A DNA stretch of 64,000 nucleotides, taken from NCBI RefSeq assembly GCF_900172325.1, contig NZ_FWFR01000002.1, forward strand, positions 310,001-374,000. The letters run 5' to 3'. A program made the translations under genes and the position numbers. Numbering within the stretch: position 1 is the first letter of the stretch; each line of letters opens with the position of its first letter. Of the stretch, positions 29,614-37,224 are shown piece by piece. This DNA is from Oceanibacterium hippocampi. Lineage in GTDB: Bacteria > Pseudomonadota > Alphaproteobacteria > Sneathiellales > Sneathiellaceae. The notes below the pieces were generated by a model. It did not search any database. It was not told the origin of the DNA and was given only the letters and a program-made list of their open reading frames with translations.

Positions 29614-30098
29614 ATGCGAGAGCGAGCAAGCCGGCCCGCCAGCCGATGACGGGCGGCCTCCGCGCGTCCGGCGGCTTCACACTGCTCGAACTGGTGGTCG
29701 CGCTCGTCGTGATCTCGTTCGCCTTCGCGACGGTGATGCCGCTCCTCGACCGGGCGATTCCGGGCGCCCGCCTCGACGCCGCCTCGACCGGCCTCGTCAT
29801 GACCTTGCGGGAAGCGCGCGGAATCGCCATCCGCGACGGCCGCGAGATCACCGTGAATTTCGACGCGGCCGCGCGGCGAGCCATGGTCGAGGGCGCGGCG
29901 ACGGGCGATCCCTGGCCGAACGACGCGGCGGTGCTGCTCTACGACCAGGCCGGGCGGGCGCTGACCGGGACGAAGGCGCGGATCGTCTTCCTGCCGGATG
30001 GCAGCTCGAGCGGCGGCGTGATCGAGATCGCCGCCACCGGCGACAGCCGCCGGCTCACCGTCGACTGGCTGACAGGCCGGGTCCGCGAACGGCACTGA
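29610..30098 (+). CDS. orphan type II secretion pseudopilin, GspH-like
   Basis: Protein of 162 residues with a type IV prepilin leader: a basic leader ending in G, then FTLLELVVALVVISFAFATV, with the conserved +5 Glu. The body fits GspH/XcpU (LREARGIAIRDGREITVNFD, then IVFLPDGSSSGGVI). The TTG at 29610 overlaps the SDR stop and has GGGAG upstream; ATG 29646 is an alternative but lacks a good site. No other type II secretion or type IV pilus assembly gene is adjacent. Confidence 0.75.
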   Translation: MNARASKPARQPMTGGLRASGGFTLLELVVALVVISFAFATVMPLLDRAIPGARLDAASTGLVMTLREARGIAIRDGREITVNFDAAARRAMVEGAATGDPWPNDAAVLLYDQAGRALTGTKARIVFLPDGSSSGGVIEIAATGDSRRLTVDWLTGRVRERH

Positions 30099-30107
30099 TT
30101 GTCGGCG

Positions 30108-31115
30108 TCAGCGATCCGCCCGTGCCGGTTCCGGATTCCGCAGCTTGTCGCGGAAGAACGCCCAGATCGCTTCTGTCGCGTCGAATTCGCGGGAGCCCGG
30201 CCCGAGGATGCGGCGAACGATGGGGCCCGCCGCCGGTCTGTCGGGGTTGGCGTATGTATGGCCGCCGCCGATGACACGGTAAAGCCGGACCGACGCACCG
30301 TCTCTGCAACCCGGATAGTCTTCCATGACGAGGCGCGTATCGTCGTCGGGCACTGCGTCCCGGCGCGCAACGGTCATCGGGCTGGTGCCGCAGCCATTGA
30401 CGCGGGCGAACACGGCGAGCGATTCCGCGACCGAATGAACCGCGCCGCGATCCTGGCCTAGGAACCCCGCGACCGGGCCGCCGTCGAACGGGACGAAACG
30501 ATCCCGATCGCCGTTGATCATGAGGACGGGAATCGGCCGCGACGGCCGGCAGGTGCCAGACCGGAATACCGGCAGCGCGGCGATCACCGGGGCGGCGGCG
30601 GCGAACAGGCCGGCATGGGTGCAGGCCAGCCGGAATGTCAGCATCCCGCCGTTCGACAGCCCGGTCAGGTAGACCCGGCGCGGATCGGCGATTCCGGCCC
30701 GCACCAGCCGCTCGACAAGGGCGACGACGAAACCCACGTCGTCCATGCCGGCGGAGGGGCGGCTCAGCGTGAAGGCGCCGTCCCGGCCGTCATTCCAGGT
30801 ATTGCCGACCCCGTTCGGATAGACCGTCGCGAAGCCTTCGCGCGCGCCGAGCCGGTGAAAGCCGGTCAGGCGGGCGACCGAGAGAGCATCGCCCCGCTCC
30901 GCCCCGCCATGCAGAACCACGACCAGCGGGCGTGGCCCGGCCGGGTCGCCGGCCGGCACATGCAGCAGGAACTGCCGCGAGACCCTGTCCACGTCGATCG
31001 ATCCCGGCACCAGGTCCGGCGCGAGGAAATCGGGCGCCTCCGCCGCAATTGCCGAGGCGGTCACGGGGAGCCACAGGCAAAGCAACGCGAGCGCCGCGAG
31101 GAGGATCGACCGCAC
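30108..31115 (-). CDS. secreted PHB-depolymerase-type esterase (LpqC/feruloyl-esterase family)
   Basis: Secreted alpha/beta hydrolase of about 335 residues with a Sec signal peptide (LLAALALLCLWLPVTASAIAA). Oxyanion LHGGAERG (about 69-76), nucleophile S154 in GLSNGG, acid in NGDRDRFVPF, histidine in GGGHTYANP. The family includes PHB depolymerases, acetyl-xylan and feruloyl esterases. The GTG at 31115 is the best start, 17 bp after the molybdenum subunit gene. The frame open to 31607 overlaps that gene and is not used. Proximity to fcs makes release of ferulate from plant or algal esters an attractive but unproven role. It is the last gene of the iorAB-like operon. Confidence 0.78.
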   Translation of the reverse strand: MRSILLAALALLCLWLPVTASAIAAEAPDFLAPDLVPGSIDVDRVSRQFLLHVPAGDPAGPRPLVVVLHGGAERGDALSVARLTGFHRLGAREGFATVYPNGVGNTWNDGRDGAFTLSRPSAGMDDVGFVVALVERLVRAGIADPRRVYLTGLSNGGMLTFRLACTHAGLFAAAAPVIAALPVFRSGTCRPSRPIPVLMINGDRDRFVPFDGGPVAGFLGQDRGAVHSVAESLAVFARVNGCGTSPMTVARRDAVPDDDTRLVMEDYPGCRDGASVRLYRVIGGGHTYANPDRPAAGPIVRRILGPGSREFDATEAIWAFFRDKLRNPEPARADR

Positions 31116-31132
31116 CGCCGATACGGCCGGGT

Positions 31133-33409
31133 TCAGGCCACGCCGGCCGGCGCGAAGCCGGCCTTCTGCAGCGGCAGGGTGCGGATCCGATTGCCCGTCG
31201 CGGCGAAGATCGCGTTCGCCAGCGCAGCGGCGATCGGCGGCGTTCCCGGCTCGCCCACGCCGCCAAGCGGTTCGCCGCTCTCGACGATATGGGTCTCGAC
31301 GACCGGCATGTCGGCAAGCCTCAGCATCTCGTAGTCGGGGAAGTTGCCCTGCGCGACGGCGCCATCCACGATATCGATCGCCCCGTAGAAGGCCGCCGTC
31401 ATGCCATAGACGATGCCGCTTTCCATCTGCGCAACGACCCCGTCGGGCTGGACGGCACGGCCGCAGTCGACGGCGCAGACGACGCGATCGACCTTCAGTG
31501 TGCCGTCGCCCCGGACCGTGACCTCGGCAATCTCCGCCACCGTCGAGCCGAACGAACGATGGAGCGCCACCCCGCGCCCGCGCCCGGCCGGCAGCGGCGT
31601 GCCCCATCCGGCCGCGTCGGCCGCCGTCTGCAGAACTCTTGCCGCACGCGGGTGGTTCTTCAGCAGTGCCAGCCGGAAGGCGACCGGATCGGCCTTGGCG
31701 GCGTGCGCGGCCTCGTCCATCGCGCTCTCGACGCAGAAGGCGTTCAGCGAATGGCCGACGCTGCGCCAGAAACCGACCGGCACATGGGTTTCGCTCACCA
31801 CGTGCTCGACCCGCTGGTTGGCGAACTCGTAGGGCCGGTCGAAGGCACCCTCGGCCGTGGTCTTGTCCTTCAGCAGCATCGGCGCGCCCGGCATCAGGCG
31901 GCCCATGAAATTCGCCACGACCGACTGCGAGACGATCCGGTTGCTCCAGGCGACCGGCGCTCCGGCGGCGTCGAGCCCGATCCGGAAACGGCTGAGCGCG
32001 GCCGGGCGGTACATGTCGTGGCGCATGTCGTCTTCGCGCGACCAGGTGAGCTTTACCGGACGCCCGGGCACCTGGCGGGCGATTGCCGTCGCCTGGAAGG
32101 CAAGGTCGGTCTCCGACCGCCGGCCGAAACCGCCACCGAGGAAGGGCGTGTGCACGGTGACGTCGTCGCCGTCGAGATCGGCCGCCTCGGCCGCCGCCAT
32201 CCGCATCAGCGGCGGCGCCTGGTTGCCGGTCCAGATCTCGGCCCGATGGTCGTCGACCAGGGCGGTGCAGTTCATCGGCTCCATGCAGGCGTGCGCCAGG
32301 TAGGGCACGCGATACTCGGCCTCGACCACGGTCGCGGCACCGGCCAGCGCCTCTTCGACATCGCCGTCGTCGCGGTGGGTGTCGATGTCGCCCTCATCGT
32401 GGTCGCGGGCGAACCGGGCGAAGATCGATTCGGAGGTCACCGTCCCGTTTTCGCCGGAGTCCCACTCGATGGCGACGGCATCGAGCGCCTGCCGCGCCCG
32501 CCAGGTATTGTCGGCGATCACGGCGACGCCGCCGGCCGCCTCGACGACCTTGACCACCCCGGACATCGCCTTGGCCTTGGTCGCATCGTAGGATTTCAGC
32601 GTGCCGCCGAAGACCGGCGAGGTGGCAATCGCCGCGTGCAGCATGTCGGGGCGGCGGATGTCGATGCCGAATTCCGCGCTGCCATCGACCTTTGCCGGGA
32701 TGTCGACCCGGGCCGGCGAGGTACCGATCAGCGTCCATTGTTCCGGTGTCTTGAGACGCGGTTCCTCGGACAGTTCGACCCGGCGGGCCGCTTCGGCGAC
32801 CTCGCCGTAGCCGACCGACCGGCCGCTTGCCGGGTGCACCACCCGGCCCTTCTCGGCCCGGCATTCCCCGCGACCGACGCCGAGCTTCCCGGCCCCGGCG
32901 CTGATCAGCATCTCGCGCGCCGCGGCGCCGGCATGCCGCATGCCCTCCCAGCCATCGCGCAGCGTTGTCGAGCCGCCGGTCGCCTGCAGACCGAGCATTC
33001 CGGCCACCTTGCGGGTCATCCAGCGCACCGATCCGGCGACCATTCCGTCGTCCTCGGGCAGGAACGGCAGGCCGTCGACGAGTATCTCGATATTGCCGTA
33101 GACGCCGTCGATCGGCGCCTGCTCGACCCGGACGCTGGCCCAGTCGGCCTCGAGTTCCTCGGCGACCAGCATGGCGAGCCCGGTATAGACGCCCTGGCCC
33201 ATCTCGGCGCGCGGCACGGCCACTGTCACGGTGCCGTCGGCGGCAATCCGGACCCAGGCATTGAGCGGCGCCTCGCCGGCCACCGTCATGTCGAGGAAGG
33301 TTTCGGCGCCGGCCGGCCGGCCAAGCAGCTGATAGCCGACGATCAGCCCGCCGCCGGCGGCGGCACCGATCAGGAACCGGCGGCGGCTCGTCTGGAATGG
33401 CCTGTTCAT
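31133..33409 (-). CDS. molybdopterin-binding hydroxylase large subunit (IorB type)
   Basis: Protein of 758 residues of the xanthine-dehydrogenase-family molybdopterin subunit, isoquinoline 1-oxidoreductase beta type. A twin-arginine signal (SRRRFLIGAAAGG, 8-20) sends it to the periplasm with bound cofactor. Key stretches: VPRAEMGQGVYTGLAMLVAE, GGGFGRRSETD (Moco site), and a GVGEPGTPPIAAALANAI glutamate loop near the C-terminus carrying the catalytic Glu. Unlike cytosolic XDH there is no FAD subunit. It follows its Fe-S partner by 12 bp. The substrate is probably an N-heterocycle or aldehyde. Confidence 0.88.
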   Translation of the reverse strand: MNRPFQTSRRRFLIGAAAGGGLIVGYQLLGRPAGAETFLDMTVAGEAPLNAWVRIAADGTVTVAVPRAEMGQGVYTGLAMLVAEELEADWASVRVEQAPIDGVYGNIEILVDGLPFLPEDDGMVAGSVRWMTRKVAGMLGLQATGGSTTLRDGWEGMRHAGAAAREMLISAGAGKLGVGRGECRAEKGRVVHPASGRSVGYGEVAEAARRVELSEEPRLKTPEQWTLIGTSPARVDIPAKVDGSAEFGIDIRRPDMLHAAIATSPVFGGTLKSYDATKAKAMSGVVKVVEAAGGVAVIADNTWRARQALDAVAIEWDSGENGTVTSESIFARFARDHDEGDIDTHRDDGDVEEALAGAATVVEAEYRVPYLAHACMEPMNCTALVDDHRAEIWTGNQAPPLMRMAAAEAADLDGDDVTVHTPFLGGGFGRRSETDLAFQATAIARQVPGRPVKLTWSREDDMRHDMYRPAALSRFRIGLDAAGAPVAWSNRIVSQSVVANFMGRLMPGAPMLLKDKTTAEGAFDRPYEFANQRVEHVVSETHVPVGFWRSVGHSLNAFCVESAMDEAAHAAKADPVAFRLALLKNHPRAARVLQTAADAAGWGTPLPAGRGRGVALHRSFGSTVAEIAEVTVRGDGTLKVDRVVCAVDCGRAVQPDGVVAQMESGIVYGMTAAFYGAIDIVDGAVAQGNFPDYEMLRLADMPVVETHIVESGEPLGGVGEPGTPPIAAALANAIFAATGNRIRTLPLQKAGFAPAGVA

Positions 33410-33421
33410 CGTCGTGCCCCC

Positions 33422-33883
33422 TCAGCCGGCGGCCAGGTGGATCGCCTTGCGGATCCGTTGATAGGTCCCGCAGCGGCAGACATTGTCGATTGCCTCGTCG
33501 ATCTCGGCATCGGACGGGTTCGGATTGCTGTCGAGAAGGGCAACCGCGGCCATGATCATGCCCGACTGGCAATAGCCGCATTGCGGCACCTGCGCCTCGA
33601 TCCAGGCCGCCTGTACCCGGTGCAGCAAGGGCGCGCCGTCGCCGTCCCGACCGGCGATCCCCTCGATCGTGGTGATGGCCGCGCCGTCGACATCACCGAC
33701 CCCGGTAACACAGCTTCGCGTCGGCGTGCCGTCCACATGCACCGTGCAGGCGCCGCAATAGGCGACCCCGCAGCCGAATTTCGTGCCGGTCAGCCCGAGT
33801 TCGTCACGCAGCGCCCAGAGCAGCGGCATCTCCGGCTCGACATCGAGCTCATGTGGCTTGCCGTTCACCGTGATGCGGATCAT
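33422..33883 (-). CDS. [2Fe-2S] subunit of molybdenum hydroxylase (IorA type)
   Basis: Protein of 153 residues with two [2Fe-2S] centres: C38, C43, C46 and C58 (plant-type) and C102, C105, C136, C138 (helical domain). It carries electrons from the Mo subunit. ATG 33883 follows GGAAGGA and is preferred to a start at 33913. It is the first structural gene after the TetR regulator; two CTGACC-type palindromes lie just upstream. Confidence 0.92.
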   Translation of the reverse strand: MIRITVNGKPHELDVEPEMPLLWALRDELGLTGTKFGCGVAYCGACTVHVDGTPTRSCVTGVGDVDGAAITTIEGIAGRDGDGAPLLHRVQAAWIEAQVPQCGYCQSGMIMAAVALLDSNPNPSDAEIDEAIDNVCRCGTYQRIRKAIHLAAG

Positions 33884-33905
33884 GCCGATTTCCTTCCGCA
33901 GATAA

Positions 33906-33920
33906 CTGAACAAGGGTCAT
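33906..33920. promoter_or_regulatory. degenerate TetR-type palindrome upstream of iorA-like gene
   Basis: CTGAAC-AAG-GGTCAT: each half has one mismatch to the CTGACC-N3-GGTCAG site. It lies 23 bp upstream of the iorA-like start, 50 bp (centre to centre) from the better site at 33956. Confidence 0.4.
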
Positions 33921-33955
33921 TAAATCGACAACGCGCCCTGTCACGCAACCCAAAA

Positions 33956-33970
33956 CTGACCCCTGGTCAG
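33956..33970. promoter_or_regulatory. TetR operator upstream of the iorAB-like operon
   Basis: CTGACC-CCT-GGTCAG, a perfect 6+6 dyad that overlaps the tetR stop codon and precedes the iorA-like gene. It shares its core with the site at the tetR start (34638). Confidence 0.6.
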
Positions 33971-34635
33971 CTATTCTGTCGCGCTTTGTCCGCCGCCGGG
34001 CGCCAAAAGGCCATCAGCCCGTCACGGGCCTCGCGTTCGAAATCCAGGCGGAACAATTCCAGACCCGGCCGGGCGAGCGCCTCGCGGACCGGCGCCGGCG
34101 GCGATGCCGCCTGCCAGATCCCCTGGAGGAACAGGAAGGTCCAGTAGACGAGCCGCGCGCCCTCGCCCGGACGCAACGCCGGAAAGCAGCGTTCCACCTC
34201 GGCGCCGACCGCCAGGGTCCGCGTCGCGAGATCCCGCTTGAAGCCGTAGATCGCCTCGACATCGCCCTCATGCTCGAGATGGCTGTCGCTGAAGCGCGCC
34301 AGATCCAGCGTCGTCGGATGGGCGAGGAAGAAGGCGACGAGACCGTCGACCAGCATCCCGGCGTCGATCGCCGGTTGCGCGAGCAGTTCCTGAAGGGCGT
34401 CCAGCGCGGCGTGCAGGCGTTGCTCGAGCAGTGCCAGGAAGAGTTCGTTCTTGCCCCGGAAATAAAGGTAGACCGTGCCCTTGGCGAGCCCGGCGCGGGC
34501 CGCAACCTCGGCGATCGGCGGCAGCACCCTTCGCTCGACGAAGATCGCTTCCGCCGCCTCGAGGATCGCCGCCTCGCGCGCCTTCTTCTGATCGTCGCTG
34601 CGCGCCCGGCGCCCGTTGATGGGTATCATTCGCAT
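33967..34635 (-). CDS. TetR-family regulator of the iorAB-esterase operon
   Basis: TetR regulator of 222 residues. The HTH is at about 20-65 (ILEAAEAIFVERRVLPPIAE, GLAKGTVYLYFRGKNELF), and the C-terminal domain matches no ligand class I know. ATG 34635 and ATG 34629 (MIPINGRR) are both possible; the operator covers the first. It is transcribed toward the molybdenum hydroxylase genes, and matching palindromes at its own start and before iorA imply negative autoregulation and control of the operon. Confidence 0.82.
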   Translation of the reverse strand: MRMIPINGRRARSDDQKKAREAAILEAAEAIFVERRVLPPIAEVAARAGLAKGTVYLYFRGKNELFLALLEQRLHAALDALQELLAQPAIDAGMLVDGLVAFFLAHPTTLDLARFSDSHLEHEGDVEAIYGFKRDLATRTLAVGAEVERCFPALRPGEGARLVYWTFLFLQGIWQAASPPAPVREALARPGLELFRLDFEREARDGLMAFWRPAADKARQNS

Positions 34636-34658
34636 AACTGACCTCTGGTCGGTTATGC
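34632..34658. promoter_or_regulatory. TetR autoregulatory operator
   Basis: GCATAACTGACC-TCT-GGTCGGTTATGC: 12-bp arms with a single mismatch and a 3-bp spacer. It spans the tetR start codon at 34635, an arrangement that blocks its own promoter or initiation. The inner core is shared with the site at 33956. Confidence 0.65.
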
Positions 34659-34689
34659 GGGAAAGAGCCCGGCTGTCAAGCGCCGCCCT

Positions 34690-35718
34690 TTACCGTTTCG
34701 GCTTGAGCACGACCAGCGTGCCGTCACCGAGGACATAGGCGACGTCGCGGATGCCATCGCCGTCGATATCCCCGGTCGCGATATCGGAGACGATCTCTGC
34801 GTCGTGCGCGACATGGCCGAGTTCGCGGAACCGCCCCTCGGGAAAGCTGACCACGCGCATGGCGCGCCGCGTGGCGTCCGGGAGAACGATGTCGTCGACC
34901 CCGTCGCCGTCGACGTCGAGCACGGCGGACTGGCCGAGTACCCGGCTGCCGATCCGGTGACTGGAATAGCCTTCGGCACGATAGCGCGGCACAAGCCGCG
35001 CGCCGTCCCGGCGATAGACCGTCAGCACGCCGCCGATGTGCGGGGTCAGCACGGCGGCTAGTTCGGATCTGCCGTCGCCATCGAAGTCGCCCATGCCGAC
35101 CGGGTCGAGCCAACGGTTCGGCTGACCGATCGCCGGTCCCTCGGCGATGAGATCGAGCGCGCTTCCGGCGAGACCCAGGAGGACCAGTGCGGCGCCCCGG
35201 TCGGGATAGCTTCGCACCGTGAGGAGTTCGTCGTTGCCGTCGCCGTCGATATCCACGGGACGCGGATAGAGGTCCTCGAAGACCGAGCCGTCGTCGAGCC
35301 GGAATGCCACGACCGTGCCGTCGGCAAGGCGGGCATGAAGCGCACCGGCCTCGATCGCATCGCCGAGCACGCCGTGGCGGTAACGGTCGGTCGGCTCGGC
35401 GAGCCAGGCCGCGACAAGACGCCCCCTGGCCGCGCGCACGGTGCCGTCGGGCAGGATCTCATCGTCGCCATCGGGCGCGACCGGCGCTGCACCGGCCGGT
35501 TCGAGCGCCAGCGCGAAATCGCGGATGACGACGCGATAGCGCGCGGTTCCCGGCGCGTTCAGGAAGATCCCGTCCGCCCCGCCGGCGATTTGCATGTCAG
35601 GCGGCAATCCGCCGGCCTGCAGTACCGAAAAGGCCGCCGCCGACGTCGGCCGCCACCACACCACGGCCAGCAGCATGACGCTGCCGACAATTCCGAAACG
35701 CCCCCGCAACGCCAACAC
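34690..35718 (-). CDS. secreted FG-GAP/VCBS repeat protein
   Basis: Protein of about 342 residues with an N-terminal signal (IVGSVMLLAVVWWRPTSAAA). At least four calcium-binding integrin-like repeats carry the D-x-D-G-D motif: DIDGDGNDELL, DFDGDGRSELA, DVDGDGVDDIV and DIDGDGIRDVA. These form a beta-propeller blade pattern used in surface or periplasmic binding. The GTG at 35718 sits right behind GGGAGGAGGA; the open frame to 35904 has no ribosome site. It stands alone, and no enzyme domain was seen. Confidence 0.7.
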   Translation of the reverse strand: MLALRGRFGIVGSVMLLAVVWWRPTSAAAFSVLQAGGLPPDMQIAGGADGIFLNAPGTARYRVVIRDFALALEPAGAAPVAPDGDDEILPDGTVRAARGRLVAAWLAEPTDRYRHGVLGDAIEAGALHARLADGTVVAFRLDDGSVFEDLYPRPVDIDGDGNDELLTVRSYPDRGAALVLLGLAGSALDLIAEGPAIGQPNRWLDPVGMGDFDGDGRSELAAVLTPHIGGVLTVYRRDGARLVPRYRAEGYSSHRIGSRVLGQSAVLDVDGDGVDDIVLPDATRRAMRVVSFPEGRFRELGHVAHDAEIVSDIATGDIDGDGIRDVAYVLGDGTLVVLKPKR

Positions 35719-35824
35719 TCCTCCTCCCGCGGAAAGTTCGCAGCTTAAGGGATATTGCCGCGTTTGTGCACGTCGGCTTGACGAGGGGCGTTCCCCCGCA
35801 ACCGGAGGGCCATGCCGGGCGCGG

Positions 35825-36343
35825 TCAGCATCGTTGCGTCCACCCTCGGAAGGCCTGGGACAGGTCGTCGCAGCGATAGAGACGTCCGCCGTGCCTGTGG
35901 CCATGGCGCTCGAGGATCACGCCCGCCCAGACGAAGCCGCTCTCCAGGGTGATCGATATCGCCTCGCAGGCCCGTCGGCGGGCCATGTCCCGCAACCCGA
36001 AAATGAGACATTCCAGGACCGCCGGAGCTTCGAGCGACCCGGCCACGACCAGGTCCGGAACCATCATGATCCGCCCCCGGCGAAGATCCGGGGACACCGA
36101 GTATACCGCCAGGCCACGCAGGTAGCCGTGTCTCTCGACGGCAACGATCCCCTCGCGCTCGGGCGCGTCGGGGAGCGTACGGCAGTCATCCGGCGCGGCC
36201 AGCGGCAGGGCAAGGCCGCGCCATTCCTCAAGCGTCAGATCGGATCGTCCCTCCCTGACCAGCGGATAGGCGAGATCGACGCGCGAAACCGTGAGCGGCA
36301 CCAGGCTCAGATCGTGATGGTTCTCGCGCGTCATATTTGCCAT
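35825..36343 (-). CDS. GNAT-like protein, function unknown
   Basis: Protein of 172 residues. The central pattern (GIVAVERHGYLRGLAVYSV, RIMMVPDLVVAG, then VLECLIFGLRDMARRRACEA) resembles the strand-strand-helix core of GNAT acyltransferases, but the acetyl-CoA loop Q/R-x-x-G-x-G/A is not evident, so the assignment is weak. ATG 36343 has GAAGG upstream. It diverges from an fnr gene, and a perfect FNR box lies 37 bp upstream of its start, which implies oxygen-linked control. Confidence 0.55.
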   Translation of the reverse strand: MANMTRENHHDLSLVPLTVSRVDLAYPLVREGRSDLTLEEWRGLALPLAAPDDCRTLPDAPEREGIVAVERHGYLRGLAVYSVSPDLRRGRIMMVPDLVVAGSLEAPAVLECLIFGLRDMARRRACEAISITLESGFVWAGVILERHGHRHGGRLYRCDDLSQAFRGWTQRC

Positions 36344-36379
36344 GACAGGGACCTTCGCCGGAAAGGGAACCGCCAGTCC

Positions 36380-36393
36380 TTGATTCCGATCAA
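36380..36393. promoter_or_regulatory. perfect FNR box
   Basis: TTGATTCCGATCAA matches the FNR consensus TTGAT-N4-ATCAA at all ten fixed positions. It lies between the divergent GNAT-like gene and the fnr gene, whose HTH carries the matching E-x-x-S-R recognition residues. Confidence 0.75.
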
Positions 36394-36495
36394 ACCGCCG
36401 GAAGTTCGCGTGCCGCTTGTATTGGGAACGGATTCTTGGGAAACTCGGACCGCCGCGCGGCCTCACCCGCGGCAGGAAGTGTCAGGGTGGATGCA

Positions 36496-37224
36496 ATGAG
36501 CCGGGGTTCCCCATGTGCGGCGGCGCGGCGAAGCGGGGCTGTTGCCTGCCTGCAATGCGAAGTCCGCGAAATCTCGCTCTGCGGCGAGCTGCCCGAGAAT
36601 GATCTTTCGGAGTTGCAGTCCCTTGTGCGCCACAAGGAAATGCAACCCGGCACCCCCATATTCGAGGAAGGCGACGAGGCGCGTTACGTCTACAACGTCT
36701 CCTCCGGTACGATCCGCCTCTACAAGCTGCTGCCGAACGGCCGGCGGCAGATCACCGGTTTTCTCTATCCCGGCGATTTCCTCGGGCTTGCGGCACGCGA
36801 CATCTATTCCTACGGTGCCGAGGCGGTGACCGAGCTTCGGCTCTGCCAGTTCGGCGTGCGCGAACTCGAAGGCCTGTTCGAACGCTTCCCGGCCATGCGG
36901 GCCCGCCTGTTCGCGATCGCGAAGGACGAACTGGCCGCCGCCCAGGACCAGATGCTGCTGCTCGGACGCAAGACGCCGATCGAGAAGGTATCGTCGTTCC
37001 TGCTGCGCCGCCTGAAAGACGCCCGCCGGTTCGACCCGGAGAGCGACCGGATCTTCCTGCCGATGAGCCGCAATGACATCGCCGACTATCTTGGCCTCAC
37101 CATCGAGACGGTCAGCCGTACCTTCACCCGGCTCAAGAATGACGGCGTCATCAACCTGCCCGACAGCCACAACGTCCGCATTCCGGACGACGAGAAGCTG
37201 TCCGAGCTGGCCGAGGAAAGCTAG
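36496..37224 (+). CDS. FNR/FnrN-type oxygen-sensing transcription regulator
   Basis: Crp/Fnr regulator of 242 residues. Cysteines C18, C21 and C29 (C-X2-C-X7-C) plus the central C117 match the four [4Fe-4S] ligands of the FnrN/FnrL class, so it should sense oxygen directly. The cyclic-nucleotide-like barrel spans about 40-125. The dimer helix is followed by the HTH SRNDIADYLGLTIETVSRTF (191-210), in which E204, S207 and R208 read TTGAT half-sites. A perfect FNR box lies about 100 bp upstream, consistent with autoregulation. ATG 36496 is preferred to the in-frame start at 36436. Confidence 0.88.
   Translation: MSRGSPCAAARRSGAVACLQCEVREISLCGELPENDLSELQSLVRHKEMQPGTPIFEEGDEARYVYNVSSGTIRLYKLLPNGRRQITGFLYPGDFLGLAARDIYSYGAEAVTELRLCQFGVRELEGLFERFPAMRARLFAIAKDELAAAQDQMLLLGRKTPIEKVSSFLLRRLKDARRFDPESDRIFLPMSRNDIADYLGLTIETVSRTFTRLKNDGVINLPDSHNVRIPDDEKLSELAEES

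Noticed and set aside
30932-34147. 3.2-kb + strand open frame
   Set aside because: Antisense to the esterase and molybdenum hydroxylase genes; composition is typical of a shadow and there is no domain.
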